A stretch of 64,000 bases of DNA from Selaginella tamariscina (lineage: Eukaryota; Streptophyta; Lycopodiopsida; Selaginellales; Selaginellaceae). The number at the start of each line of letters is the position of its first letter. Position 1 is the first letter of the stretch. Of this stretch, positions 11,028 through 21,335 are shown one piece after another. The notes beneath the pieces are model-generated. The model was not told where the DNA came from and searched no databases. It saw only the letters and a program-made list of their open reading frames with translations. The position numbers were made by a program, and so were the translations under genes. The stretch is taken from NCBI GenBank assembly GCA_003024785.1, contig PUQB01000338.1:124001-188000 (forward strand), read 5' to 3'.

Positions 11028-11325
11028 AGTGACGAATAGTTATAAATGAGTGTAACATAAGGCATTTTTGTATATTTCGTTATATTTGTACAGAAAATAA
11101 ATTCTCAAGGATTAATGAAGCTTTTAGTTCAAACATGGGTCACACATTAACAAGGTAAATAATATACCTTGATAATTATAAGGTCAGCTAATTATCATTT
11201 TGCAGATGTAATGAAACAGTTGAGAACATGGATTTTCAGCATTGCCATGTGGTAAGAGAGGGGTTTGGCGAAAATTTCTTGTGCCACATGTTAGAATGAT
11301 AGAGTTCATGTAGGAAATGGATAAT

Positions 11326-12480
11326 AATGCAGCTCAAAACATCGTTACCATGGGGACCACTTCAGTTTTTCATCACCATTTCTATTAGCTTCAGTTCCGA
11401 AATCAATTTCTTCAGCGCCTGCAATATCTGAATCTTGTAAGGATGATGTACAATTAAATGATAAAGGGATAGGTAACGAGATAGTGTCAACAAATAAATG
11501 TGAAAGGGAGCAAACAAGTGATTTGCAAAGTATTCAAGAGGCAATGCTATTCTATGTTACTCATGGCCATATTGTGTTGTTGGATGTCTGGTGTTCTGCT
11601 TCATCGATAAAGGCCTGAGGATAGGAAAAAAGAAATCAAACAAGGAGATTTCATTCCTTGTCATGGTAAATTTCGATATGATATTATTTTTCGTCCAGGG
11701 TTGAACCGTCTCTTTCAAAAGCTTAAGGAGATGGGTGCGCTTGTGGGGATTTGGTCATGCATGCAGATTCACAACTTAACACCGCTGTTGAATTTGCTTA
11801 AGAAACATTGTAGTGTTGCAGAAGAGGTGATTCATAAATATTGGATTTTTGACCAACGAGTATGTTATAAACCTCTTGAATTTTACAATATAAAAAAAGA
11901 AAGCAAGCCATACTTCTTCAAGAATGAAAGAATAATTGGACTCATAAGGAGATCAGTCGCTTAAAGATAATAAGAACGCACATATGTTAGTGGTAGATGA
12001 CTCTCCTCAGAAGGTTATCTTCAACCAAAACATTGCTTGTATTTATCCAATCACTTTCGACCCATATTTTGATATCGATATCATGGATGAACTAGTGAAC
12101 TACTTGGATACGTGCCTCAGAAAGAAGAATCTCAAAACTTTTGTGAGCAGTATCCACCATATCAAACATTTCTAAAGCTTTTCTTTCTCGTGATTTTGAA
12201 TTTTATAAAATGAAGGATAGCAACCGGGCGCTTTATAATATTATTCTTAAGGAACGTCAATTTTTAGATGAGTCTTTATGCAGACCTTCTCTTATCATAT
12301 CTTATGTATTAATAAGGATGACAACTCCCAATTGCATTCGTGAGAGTGTTAGGTGGTGGCAACAACATCAAGATATTAACCAAAATGATTCAATTAATCC
12401 GGAGAGTGATGATTTAGACAAAAATGAGAAGATTTCTCTACATGATAGGAAGAAAGTATTTATAAAAAAATTAACATGTT
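11326..12480 (+). pseudogene. FCP1-like HAD phosphatase gene, copy 1
   Basis: This matches the gene at 31322-32521, about 300 bp downstream of the ParB-like gene. It has an N-terminal serine-rich region, then the FCP1/NIF phosphatase fold: phosphate-pocket motif near 11580, RPGLNRLFQKLKEMGALVG (11695 onward), YFFKNERIIG, and the distal acid motif LVVDDSPQK (about 11985). Here the catalytic DVNGVLL motif is destroyed by a deletion near 11590. Copy 1 also has CAA to TAA in the following HRQRPE segment, a TAG where copy 2 has a Gln codon near the start, a frameshift at about 11940 and another after 12130. At the corresponding nonsense sites of copy 2 this copy keeps TGG (W) and CAG (Q), so the two copies decayed independently. 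Probable family role: Ser/Thr phosphatase; substrate unknown. Confidence 0.75.
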
Positions 12481-12727
12481 GATAAGAAAATGATTTCATT
12501 TATAATTATGTTTGATAGTATTTTTTAATTATTATAAACTATTTTTAAAATAATATGAATATTCTAAGATATTTTAGGAATATTCCTTACTAAGTAAGGT
12601 TATTGAAGGATTAATTTATTAATTAATTAATATTTAAGGATTAATTATATATTAATTAAATAATTAATTAATAATTAAAACTTAAGTATTAATTAGTAAT
12701 TTATTCTATATTCCCATTTTCACGTAT
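12481..12727. other. AT-rich 3' region of TIR transposon copy 1
   Basis: This is very AT-rich with many TTAATTAA motifs. It is collinear with 32522-32763 of copy 2. It contains the self-complementary stretch GAATATTCTAAGATATTTTA. No coding signal. Confidence 0.6.
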
Positions 12728-12753
12728 CATGCCCACTTAGTTACAACGTGCAT
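12728..12753 (-). repeat. Right terminal inverted repeat of TIR transposon copy 1
   Basis: Read on the minus strand it begins ATGCACGTTGTAACTAAGTG and ends GGGCATG, 26 bp. It agrees closely with both TIRs of copy 2. The outside bases TATT (12754-12757) are the predicted 4-bp target duplication. Confidence 0.8.
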
Positions 12754-13321
12754 TATTTCATGGGGATATATAATGGGAAAAACACCAAAAATAGTATATA
12801 TTGTGAAAAAATCGAGAGTGGGAGGGATATAACGGAGTACGAGTCACTAGCGCAATACAGGCGAGTCAGTACCGCAATATAATTTAAGGCAGAGTATGGC
12901 ATACTTGGATAAGGATAAGAAGGAGTTGCAGTAACTGAATGGATAAGGCTAAGAGTAGTTACTATAACTGCTAGTACGGAACCAAGAGTACAGGTATAAA
13001 TAGACCAGATTAGGACTAAAAAGGTATCCAAGTATACTATTATTTTGTACCATGTGCCGTGCGCGGACATAATATAAGTTTCCTTTCACTCTCCATATGA
13101 CTATCTCTTACTCGTATTTCTACTTTGATGTATACTATTCATTTCTCAGTACTGTTGACGGGATCCGTAGTACTTCTACCTGCTACATACCTTGCCATCC
13201 TTACCCTTTCCCGACCTTCTGAATTCTGATTTCTTCTCTATCATAGTCTGACTGACCTTTAGTACGGGTTTGTCTGTGGCGACCACTGCATGTTTTAGAC
13301 TGTAGAATTTTCTATGTTCAA
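12754..13321 (+). repeat. LTR-like repeat with TATA box, copy a
   Basis: This is a non-coding segment related to 14330-14900: both have the phrase GGGAAAAACACCAAAAA or close, then GGTATAAATAGA (12993 onward) followed ~50 bp later by a TTGTAC(C/T)ATG motif and a long C/T-rich tract with repeated TACTACTTGCTA-like words. The spacing looks like a promoter and 5' leader of an LTR. Family not recognised. Confidence 0.45.
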
Positions 13322-14283
13322 CAGCATAAGACGTTGGCTTTGTTGAAACAGGGATTCTATTGGCCGGGTATGATAAACGATGTTGCCAACCCACATATCA
13401 ACAAGTGAAGAGCCGATCGCAAAAACGAGCTAGTGTATACTGATTCTAGAGCGGCCATTTCAAGTGTTACTTTGGACTTTATCACGAGATTGCCAAAACC
13501 TTGTGGTTTTAACGCACTCATGGTGGTAGTCAATCGGTTTTCAAAGGTTCTCATTTCATTCCAACTATAAAGACAATGAATGCAATTCAAGCAGCAAAAT
13601 TGTTCTTCCATGAAGTCATAAAACAAAAAATTAATAACATTATAAAAGTAGAAATTATTAAGTTATATAATATATTAATTTAAGATTGTATAGGCCTAAT
13701 ATAAAAATTAAGGAAGAGCATAAAAGGTACATTATATAAATAATGATGTTGTTATTAAAATTTAATATTTAATTATAACATTAATTAAAAATTTGTACTA
13801 GTAATAATATATATATCATATACAAAATCCTATAATAATATAGTCAATCTTCCATATCTTTTTATAAATTTATATAGTTAAGTAAACAATTTGGTACTAT
13901 TATTAAAGAGTAGTGCGCGGGCTACCGAAAACGATGATCTCAGATTAGGATCCTCAATTTACGGGCAAATTTTGGGGGACATTGTTTAAGCAATTTGGTA
14001 TGATGCTGAAGTTCAGTAGAACCTAACATCCACAAACTGATGGTCAAATGGAGAGGGTGAACCAATAAGTCGAGGACTATCTCAGATGCTATGTTGAAGG
14101 TGATCAACTTGATTGGGCTAAACACTTGGATATGGCTGAGATATGTTACAATAACTCGACACACACTGCGATCAGATGTAGCTCGATGGAAGTGTTAACT
14201 GGGAATAAGGGTGGTATTCCTTAGAGTATGGTGTTACCGAAAGACAATGTCAATCGAGTTCCCTCTATAGCTATTAGAGTAGT
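13322..14283 (+). pseudogene. Chromovirus integrase fragment (G1 family) with a 290-bp insertion
   Basis: The fragment reads ALLKQGFYWPGMINDVAN (integrase zinc finger), then TLDFITRLPKPCGFNALMVV, FFHEVIK and, after the insertion, ISD-type and GQMERVNQ motifs, ending near VLPKDN. It is clearly homologous to 38700-39360 of G1 and 61550-62200 of G1'. An AT-rich segment of about 290 bp (13621-13911) splits it. Many substitutions mark it as older than G1. It lacks LTRs here. Confidence 0.8.
13621..13911 (+). repeat. 290-bp AT-rich segment shared with the TIR transposon
   Basis: It interrupts the integrase fragment between GAAGTCATA and AGTGCGCGG, which are almost adjacent in the intact relative at 61850-61870. 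The same segment, from AACAAAAATTAATAACATT to ATTATTAAAGAGT, occurs at 21003-21277 inside TIR transposon copy 2, just 3' of the DUF7869 gene. It may be a small mobile AT-rich element or a piece of the TIR family. Confidence 0.65.
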
Positions 14284-14329
14284 ACTTAGGCATCATAGAA
14301 TTTCTAAGTTTACACGTGTTTCATTAGGA

Positions 14330-15087
14330 AAGTATAACGGGGAAAATACCAAAAACAATATATATGGTGAAAAATACAAGAGTTAGAGAAGAACATAGAA
14401 CATACATGATTCAGGTATTAGCGGAATACGACAATTCCAGAGGGAACTGGAATACGGCAGTTCCAAAGAGAACTAGAATATGGCAGTTCCAGAGAGAACC
14501 AGAATACGGCAGTTCCAGAGAGAACCAGAATACGGCAGTTCCAGAGAGAACCAGAATACTGCAGTTCCAAATTTCAACGTATTACATCTAAGGGAGCAGT
14601 TATCATAACGACATTACAACCAACTGGATAAGATTCAAAGGAAGTTACGATAACTGAATGTACTGGACTGGAAGTGTGGGTATAAATAGATGAAGTTAGG
14701 GGTAGGAAAGTATCCTGGGGTATACTGAATATTGTACTATGTTTTGACAATATATACTCTCCTCTTACTCTCACTCTTCAGTATCTTATTTGATTTCTAC
14801 TTCTCATTTCTACTGCGTTCAGGATCTGTAGTCCAACTTGCTATATCTATTCTCTTTCTACTATCTTTGGTATCTTACTTGATTATTTGATTTCTACTGC
14901 GTCGAGATCTACAGTACTACATGCTATATCTTTACTCTTCTTACTTTCTCTATGGTATCTTACTTGATTCTTTGATTCTACTTCTCATTTCTACTGCATC
15001 GAGATTGCAGTACTACTTGCTATATCTTTTCTTTTCTCACTCCCGTTTGACCATCTGAGGATCGGTTTCTAGTCTGTGAGTCTGTCA
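14330..15087 (+). repeat. LTR-like repeat with TATA box, copy b
   Basis: This is related to 12754-13180. It contains GGTATAAATAGATGAAG (about 14680), a TTGTACTATG motif, then a pyrimidine-rich region in which TTTGATTCTACTTCTCATTTCTACTGC-like phrases recur three or four times (14790-15010). No coding signal. Confidence 0.45.
14425..14572 (+). repeat. 26-bp tandem repeat, about five units
   Basis: The unit reads AGTTCCAGAGAGAACCAGAA plus TACGGC. Units are nearly identical, the first two slightly diverged. Each unit contains a short inverted repeat GTTCCAGAGAGAAC, so the tract could form a run of small hairpins. Confidence 0.85.
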
Positions 15088-16170
15088 CCCTAGTTATGAG
15101 ACCTAACCTCCCTTGAGCAAATGCCCAAGGCTTAGTACCCTAGTGTGAGCACAAGCATGTTTTTTTGTCAGAGTATCCAACTCCTTGGCGACAAGCCCAT
15201 GACATAACCCCAAACGGCGTGCCTCAGGCATTGTATTGTGTGACGTTTAGCCCAGTGTCACATCTCCATGTGACACTGCCTTCCCGATGTGGGCTATCAT
15301 GCCATAGCCCTTAAATTCAAGATATGCACCAAGTGCCACAAACGTGGCTCCTAAATGTCAACTCTAGAACCTCTTAGTGAACCCTCAGGAATGTAAACTT
15401 GTCAAATAAGATCCCACACCCACAGTTGGTCAAGGACACGGATGTGCCTTGCTTGGCCATGAGTGTTACACCTAGCTTGACATGGAGTAGGAGGCTGGAG
15501 ACAAGCCTCAACCTCTGCCTCTTGGAACGTCATCCTGACAAGACCTCCCAGGCATGGATTCGCCAACATTAAGGGTAAGCTACCCCGAAGGTGGGACGTA
15601 CCCCTGTCATCTGGAAGTTAGGGCGGCACAACAAAGGTTGTACCTTAACGACACAAGCTAAAGTTTGCACCGGTAGAAGAGCAACGAACTCAATCATGAA
15701 CTCAGGAGCTCTCCTACGTTTACTCTACCTTATTTATGTGACGGAGCCCCCCCCTCTTTTCCTGTATGTGTAAGTGGGCTGGCACTGAATGCCAGCCCCT
15801 TAGTTAATGAGATGAGTTTGCACACTAACCCCTACCCCTAAACCCTAACCAAGGGGGATGGGGGTTTTAGGGCGTGGGTTAGGGCAACCCTAGGTTAGGT
15901 CAACCCTAGGGGTGTTTCTAACCCTATTTAACATGCCAAACTCATCTTAACTAGGACGTCAAAATTGGGGTGGGTTTTCTAGAAGGTAAGTGCTACCTTC
16001 GCTTAGAGTTTCTCACGACATCTAAAGATAGCTGGCCGGACTACCCCTAAACACCTAAGTGCACTAAGCAGGGCTGTTTCTCATTATATCTAGGGTCCGT
16101 CAACATAGTACAGTAGGTAACAACAATCAACCTCCAAAGTAAAGGTCGAGTCATAGTAAAAACTATGACA
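15088..16170 (-). repeat. LARD1 3' LTR (truncated)
   Basis: This matches LARD LTRs from the segment GAGACCTAACCTCCCTTGAG to the end at CTATGACA (16170). About 640 bp of the other end are missing; the break at 15088 joins unrelated sequence. It includes the C-run (about 15750) next to a reversed CATAAATAA TATA-like motif. Confidence 0.85.
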
Positions 16171-19100
16171 AACTTCCCGCCTTTGAAAATGTCAACGTCC
16201 TCGTTGACGTCTAACTCCAAGACTAGATAATGTTAGAAAAAACTAACCAAAACTAACATATCACTCTAAGTGGAGTCAACCAAAAGTTCACATAAATTTT
16301 ATTACCCCCGTTGCATTACGCAAAGCCAAGTACTTCAGAACCGTCATTCACTGAGTCATAAACCCAGCTGCCGGAGGCACTATCTGCGACATGAAGTCAC
16401 TTGGAGACCTTTTGCACGTCTGTAAAGTCTATCACCGACGCACACAACACTGGTTAATTTCTTTACTTAACTAGAATTTATATTGGAGGCCTCTAGTTAG
16501 TGTTGTTGCCGGCCCCTTGGTTAATAAGAAATAAAGACTTGCTTTATTCCTTTATATTAAACGCTGTTGATGACCTTTGTCATCTAGTGCACAACAAGCA
16601 CTTCTCAAATGCTTGACCAACTGCCTTCACGTTTCTCCAATTGTTCCACATTTCCACATGTCACAGTATTATAGCCTCACTTTTCTGTATCCCTCGGTGT
16701 TTCTCATTACCCCTTTACGTAAGGGTCTATTACTATACCTATCCCTTGTTAGTATATAGTTATGTCAGATTAGGTATGAGACTTTATCGGAATCAAGCTC
16801 TTTTCTGATATTAGAGTACTATTCCCGAAACCCTGTTCTTTGTAGACATGTCAATCTGGCCAGAGGTGATCACAGAGGCGCATGCTGTACACATGTATAA
16901 AACAAGGTCATACCAATCTGCCAAATGCCATCCACTTGGTGTGTCATTAACATAATTTATTCCTAATAAGAACCAAATTGAGTCAAATCTAAACCAAAGT
17001 GTGGTAGCTCTACCATTCGTCTTTCGCAACCTAGCTTGTACTCTTTTATAACACTGACCAGTTCAGGGACCAGATAAGCTAATATACCTTTCTTACAGAC
17101 TTGTGTGGAAACCAGGAAATTCAACCCATCTCTGGCGCCTCAATCGATGACCTTAGATAACACGTCCCTTAATTATCACTTTCATTGTACTCATTCCCCA
17201 AAGAGCACATCATACTAGATGCCATTCATTACTTCCCAACTCTTTATCTCATTAAGTTTAAAAATACCAAATTTTAAAACTTAGTTTCCATGATAAGAGT
17301 CTCTCTAAACTCAGAATACTGCACGCCTTCGTAACATTATATTTATTCCAACTCTTAAACTGATTTCGTAAATGTTTCTCAACACTATACCGAAGTATAG
17401 CATTTCACTAATTCGAGCAATTAGTGTTTTGACAAACATCTTTTTAAATTAATCCTTATTCTATAAACAGTTGCAATTTCGATATTGATACTTTCAAATG
17501 GATAATGATCGTTTCAACGTTCAAATCCTAAGCTTATCAATTAGCTGTTATACTAGTAGATATAAACTTATAATCACATTAATTTATCGAAATGCTACAA
17601 CTATAATATAGACATGGTTTTAGTTTACATGAACCGAACTTCAGTTTTGAGATGGAATTATAATGTTCTAACAGTATTTTGAGGAACTTGTTCAGAGACT
17701 AAGAGGAATCATGAACTAGTGTCTGGTTCATTTAACTAATTTAGCAAGATATTATTTTCCACACTAATGTTATCATGACACCAAAGTGCTACCATAACTT
17801 CATGTTTCAGTTATATCTCATAATTCAGTAGATCTCCCCAAACATGAATAAAATATCTAGTTCAATACATCGAACTAAGATCCATTATTCATTGTAGACA
17901 CCTAGCAATCATCAAAGTACCACATTGCTCCTCAAGCAATGTATTGAGAAACTCCTCATTTCTTAATTAACTTGAAAACACGTTTCAAGTTATAACACTA
18001 AGGTAGTGCCTTGCCAACGTGTCAAACTCAAGTCTGCTTGAGTCTTTTTATTATATGATTATGGCCACCTCATGTGATCATAACCAAGTTTCAATATTGA
18101 GCGCTCCAAACTCAATATTGAAGAGATTTCATACCATACTTTGATAACTCATTTATAACTATTACTATTTAATCCTGAAAAGATTGTCACAAATTTTGCC
18201 AAAGTTTAGAATATAAATATCTCAACAAATGAAGTGATAGGAAACCTCATATTCTCGAACTAGATTTTGGACCATACGTTAGGAATCTTGAACTATGATC
18301 ATCAAGAAGGGAGACCATCTTCTTGAGCTAATCCCGCTACTGGATATCTCACTTTTAAGGATTTTTACCCAGACTCAAGGAACACCATTAAACCTTGAGA
18401 TAGAACCGATAACTAACCTAAGGAATACAATCAAAGCTTGAGTCAAGAATAGTTCTATTTTTCGATATTCTAAAGAACTGAAGATACTTACTTTATAAGT
18501 TCTTGGAGTGCCCACATTTGCGACCATGATGCAAAGTCAAGAAACCATCTTTTTGAACAATCGTATTCAACTCAAAAATAATTTGATATTAAAAACCAAT
18601 ACCAACTTCTAATTCTTATTTGAGTACATACTATTTTAAGGAGGTACATGCACTTAAACATCCAATGGAAATCTGACTGTTACTGGTCATTGATAATTCT
18701 CAACATAAGTTATCAAACTTAGCAAGTTTCCTTACTTAGTTGATAAACTAAGTGGAGAATCCCAAATCATGCTCTTCTTAAGCAAGGAATCACCCTTGTT
18801 CAAGAGCTTATCCCCTCATTGCAAACAACGTTACAGATTCTAAGATTAAAGAGTTAACAATGAAAATGCACAAGTGTGCGCCGAACGCCTTCACTATGCA
18901 AGTCCTTCATTACTCAGTAACCTGAAAATGTAAATGTATGTTTCAACATTGCTTTTTATGATAGATCACGCCATCATCCAAAAGCTGCATTGATAGGGAT
19001 GCAACATTAAATTCGTCTACTGCCAAAATCTATTATTCTATTTCATTCTTATGATCCCACATAAGATAACTTCATAATCAAGTTAGTCAAGCTAGCTAAC

Positions 19101-19958
19101 TTGAATACAAAGTGCACGCTTACAACTAACCAAGGTTTCAAGTTGTACTTTGTTCAAATCAGGGTACTTGAACTTAGTAAACTATTTCACCTAATGTTAC
19201 TTATAGCTAGCATCATCAAAAATATTGCAAACGTCGGACAATACTTTGATTACGTTGGATCTTCGAACCAACTGCTTAACATATTTATCATATGTTAATA
19301 TCGACATTTCATTATATTATAAGTTCATCACCATAATCTGCTTCTAGAGTTACACTCTCGAAAACATGCACTATAATGAGAGCTTATTTTACACTTTATG
19401 TCAAAATGTAGTGTTCATTCTTATGTTGAATATGCCCCTGCTCTCGAAGTCAAAGATGCACATTTAACATAAGCCTTTCCCCATTTGAACACTATTCGCC
19501 GAACTCGATATTGAATCTCAACCTAAGCCAAACTCAATGGACATAGTCATGTTCTCAAATCATGTGTTATTCCAAATTCAAACACCTTAAAAGGAAAAAA
19601 AAAAATTTCAATAATGTGTAGACTTAGGATATTACAAGACCCACCTCACAAGACTTAGTTTGTAAGCCAGAGCAACTAACATGCCACGTCTTGGGAAGTA
19701 TATGATAAAGTAACTTGACCTACAACTTAGAAGTTGCATTCCAAGTGGTACCTTCAACATTGGAGTCCATAACCCACACCCACTTGTGGAGTAGGTGTAC
19801 TTTGAAGAGTTATAGATCTCAGGACCATCTCTCCACGCAGAATTCAGACGTTAGCCGAAAGTGATAGAGTACTTCAAGAATTTAGAACTAACTAAACCCT
19901 AAAATACACCACACTTTAGGCAGTCCTACTGACTGTAGAGAATGGCTCTAATACCAAT
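16171..19958 (-). other. LARD1 internal region, non-coding
   Basis: It runs from the reversed polypurine tract (TTCCCGCCTTTG at 16174) to the reversed primer site (CTAATACCAAT, 19948-19958). No frame exceeds about 70 residues and none looks coding. It is collinear with 50167-53556 (LARD4), the reverse of 42616-46388 (LARD3), and parts of 57220-60342 (LARD2). The last part, 16174-16450, is the 3' untranslated region shared with G1. Confidence 0.8.
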
Positions 19959-20833
19959 TGTCAAAGTTTTAACCCAAAGGGGCAACACGTGGCAACACAT
20001 GGCTGCCAAGTGGCCATTCAACGTCATCACCCTGTGTGAGCAACGCTAAGTCTTCCAAGATAACCCTAAGAGTCTGACTCAGGGGCCCAATTAGGCAAAA
20101 GACTTAGAGTCCTACCTTAAGTCCCCTAGAATGACCATCCCCTAAACCCTAGAGGATAACCTGAGTAGACTTTAAGATCCTGTCCCAGTAGACCTAGACA
20201 GGCTCATGCCCTAACCCCACAAAGGAGATGTGTCTCACACATACCCCCATGATAGAGCTAAGGCATCGTCACTTACCCCTCGAGGAATCACCCTCATTTG
20301 GGAGTATAACCCCTTTAGGGTGACAAGGGTACCTTGAACCACGACTAACCCCTAAGGGTTTGGGTGGCTAAGTCATACCCTAGACCTAGTACTTAGTAAG
20401 GACACGAGTGTGCGCCGTAGGCGGACACGAGTGTTCTACTAAGCAAACTCCCTAATGCTAGGTTTGAAAACCCTAAGTACATGACTTTGCAAGTGCTTCA
20501 CAAAAAGGCTCTTGCTAAACAAGCTTAGGTTGTTCAACCCTAGATTCCAAGGAGAACACTCCTCTAGCCAAGTGTGCTTAAGCACACCTAGTTAGAAAAC
20601 CTAACCTCCCTTGAGCAAATGCCCAAGGCTTAGCACCCTAGTGCGAGCACAAGTATGTTTGTTTGTCAAAGTATCCAACCCCTTGGCGACAAGCCCATGA
20701 CATAACCCCAAAGGGCGTGCCTCAGGCATTGTATTGTGTGACGTTTAGCCCAGTGTCACATCTCCATGTGACACTGCCTTCCCCGATGTGGGCTATCATG
20801 CCATAGCCCTTAGATTCAAGAGATGCACCAAGT
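19959..20833 (-). repeat. LARD1 5' LTR, first segment
   Basis: The segment starts TGTCAAAGTTTTAACCC and stops at the transposon insertion (AAGT at 20830-20833). Joined to 32794-33629 it makes a ~1.71 kb LTR, the usual LARD length. Confidence 0.88.
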
Positions 20834-20860
20834 ATGCAAGTTGTAACTAAAATGGGCATG
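20834..20860 (+). repeat. Left terminal inverted repeat of TIR transposon copy 2
   Basis: It is 27 bp, beginning ATGCAAGTTGTAACTAAAAT and ending GGGCATG. It pairs with 32764-32789, with one length difference and a few substitutions. Confidence 0.9.
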
Positions 20861-21002
20861 GCTATAGTCCCATTTCCTAATAATTAGCAATTTTAGCTAT
20901 TTAATTAGCATTTTCTAATATTAAAGGAATATTCTTTAGAATATATGTTTGAAAATAAAATATTCTATTTTGTATTCTACCCTTTAATAAATTATAGCAT
21001 TC

Positions 21003-21277
21003 ATTGAACAAAAATTAATAACATTATAAAAGTAGAAGGTATTAAATTATATAATATATTGCCTAATATAACAATTAAGGAAGAGCATAAGAGGTACATT
21101 ATATAAATATTGATGTTGTTATTAAAATATTAATATTTAAATATAACATTATTAATTAAAAATTTGTAGTAGTAATATATATATATATAAATCCTATAAT
21201 AATATAGTCAATCTTCCATATCATTTTTTAAATTTATATAGTTAAGTAAACAATTTGGTACTATTATTAAAGAGTTT
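21003..21277 (+). repeat. AT-rich segment shared with 13621-13911
   Basis: This copy lies inside the TIR transposon between the left end and the DUF7869 gene. It is very AT-rich with a (TA)n run near 21180 and no coding signal. Confidence 0.65.
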
Positions 21278-21335
21278 ATAATAATTATGAATATTAAATA
21301 TATGATATTTTATAATTTTATAATTGCTTTAAGCT

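Larger units (their letters stand above)
2330..12753 (+). mobile_element. Large TIR DNA transposon, copy 1 (right part, interrupted by RE2)
   Basis: This is the same element family as the complete copy at 20834-32789. It shares, in order, a palindrome array, the ParB/methyltransferase-like gene, the FCP1-like phosphatase gene, an AT-rich 3' region and the right terminal inverted repeat ending at 12753. RE2 is inserted at 6054-10838. The left end is not visible: RE1 occupies the left edge of the window, so the left TIR and any DUF7869 gene should lie beyond base 1. The left boundary given here is simply the edge of RE1. Confidence 0.72.

Noticed and set aside
15591-15773. Short open frames in the LTRs (also 32885-33094, 41834-42028, 49489-49998, 56428-56899)
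   Set aside because: They recur because the LTR is repeated, change frame between copies, and match no domain. They are non-coding LTR sequence.
15825-15920. Telomere-like CCCTAAACCCTAACC runs in the LTRs
   Set aside because: They occur at a fixed place in every G1 and LARD LTR as degenerate G/C-rich words, so they belong to the LTR and do not mark a telomere.
19101-19298. Small conserved frame MNTKCTLTTNQGFKLYF in LARD interiors (also 52674-52877)
   Set aside because: It is similar between LARD1 and LARD4 only because the DNA is duplicated; it is not preserved in LARD2 or LARD3 and shows no coding features.
16171-19958. A hidden gag-pol in the LARD interior
   Set aside because: I looked on both strands for zinc-knuckle, DTG/DSG, YxDD, CDAS and integrase motifs and found none.
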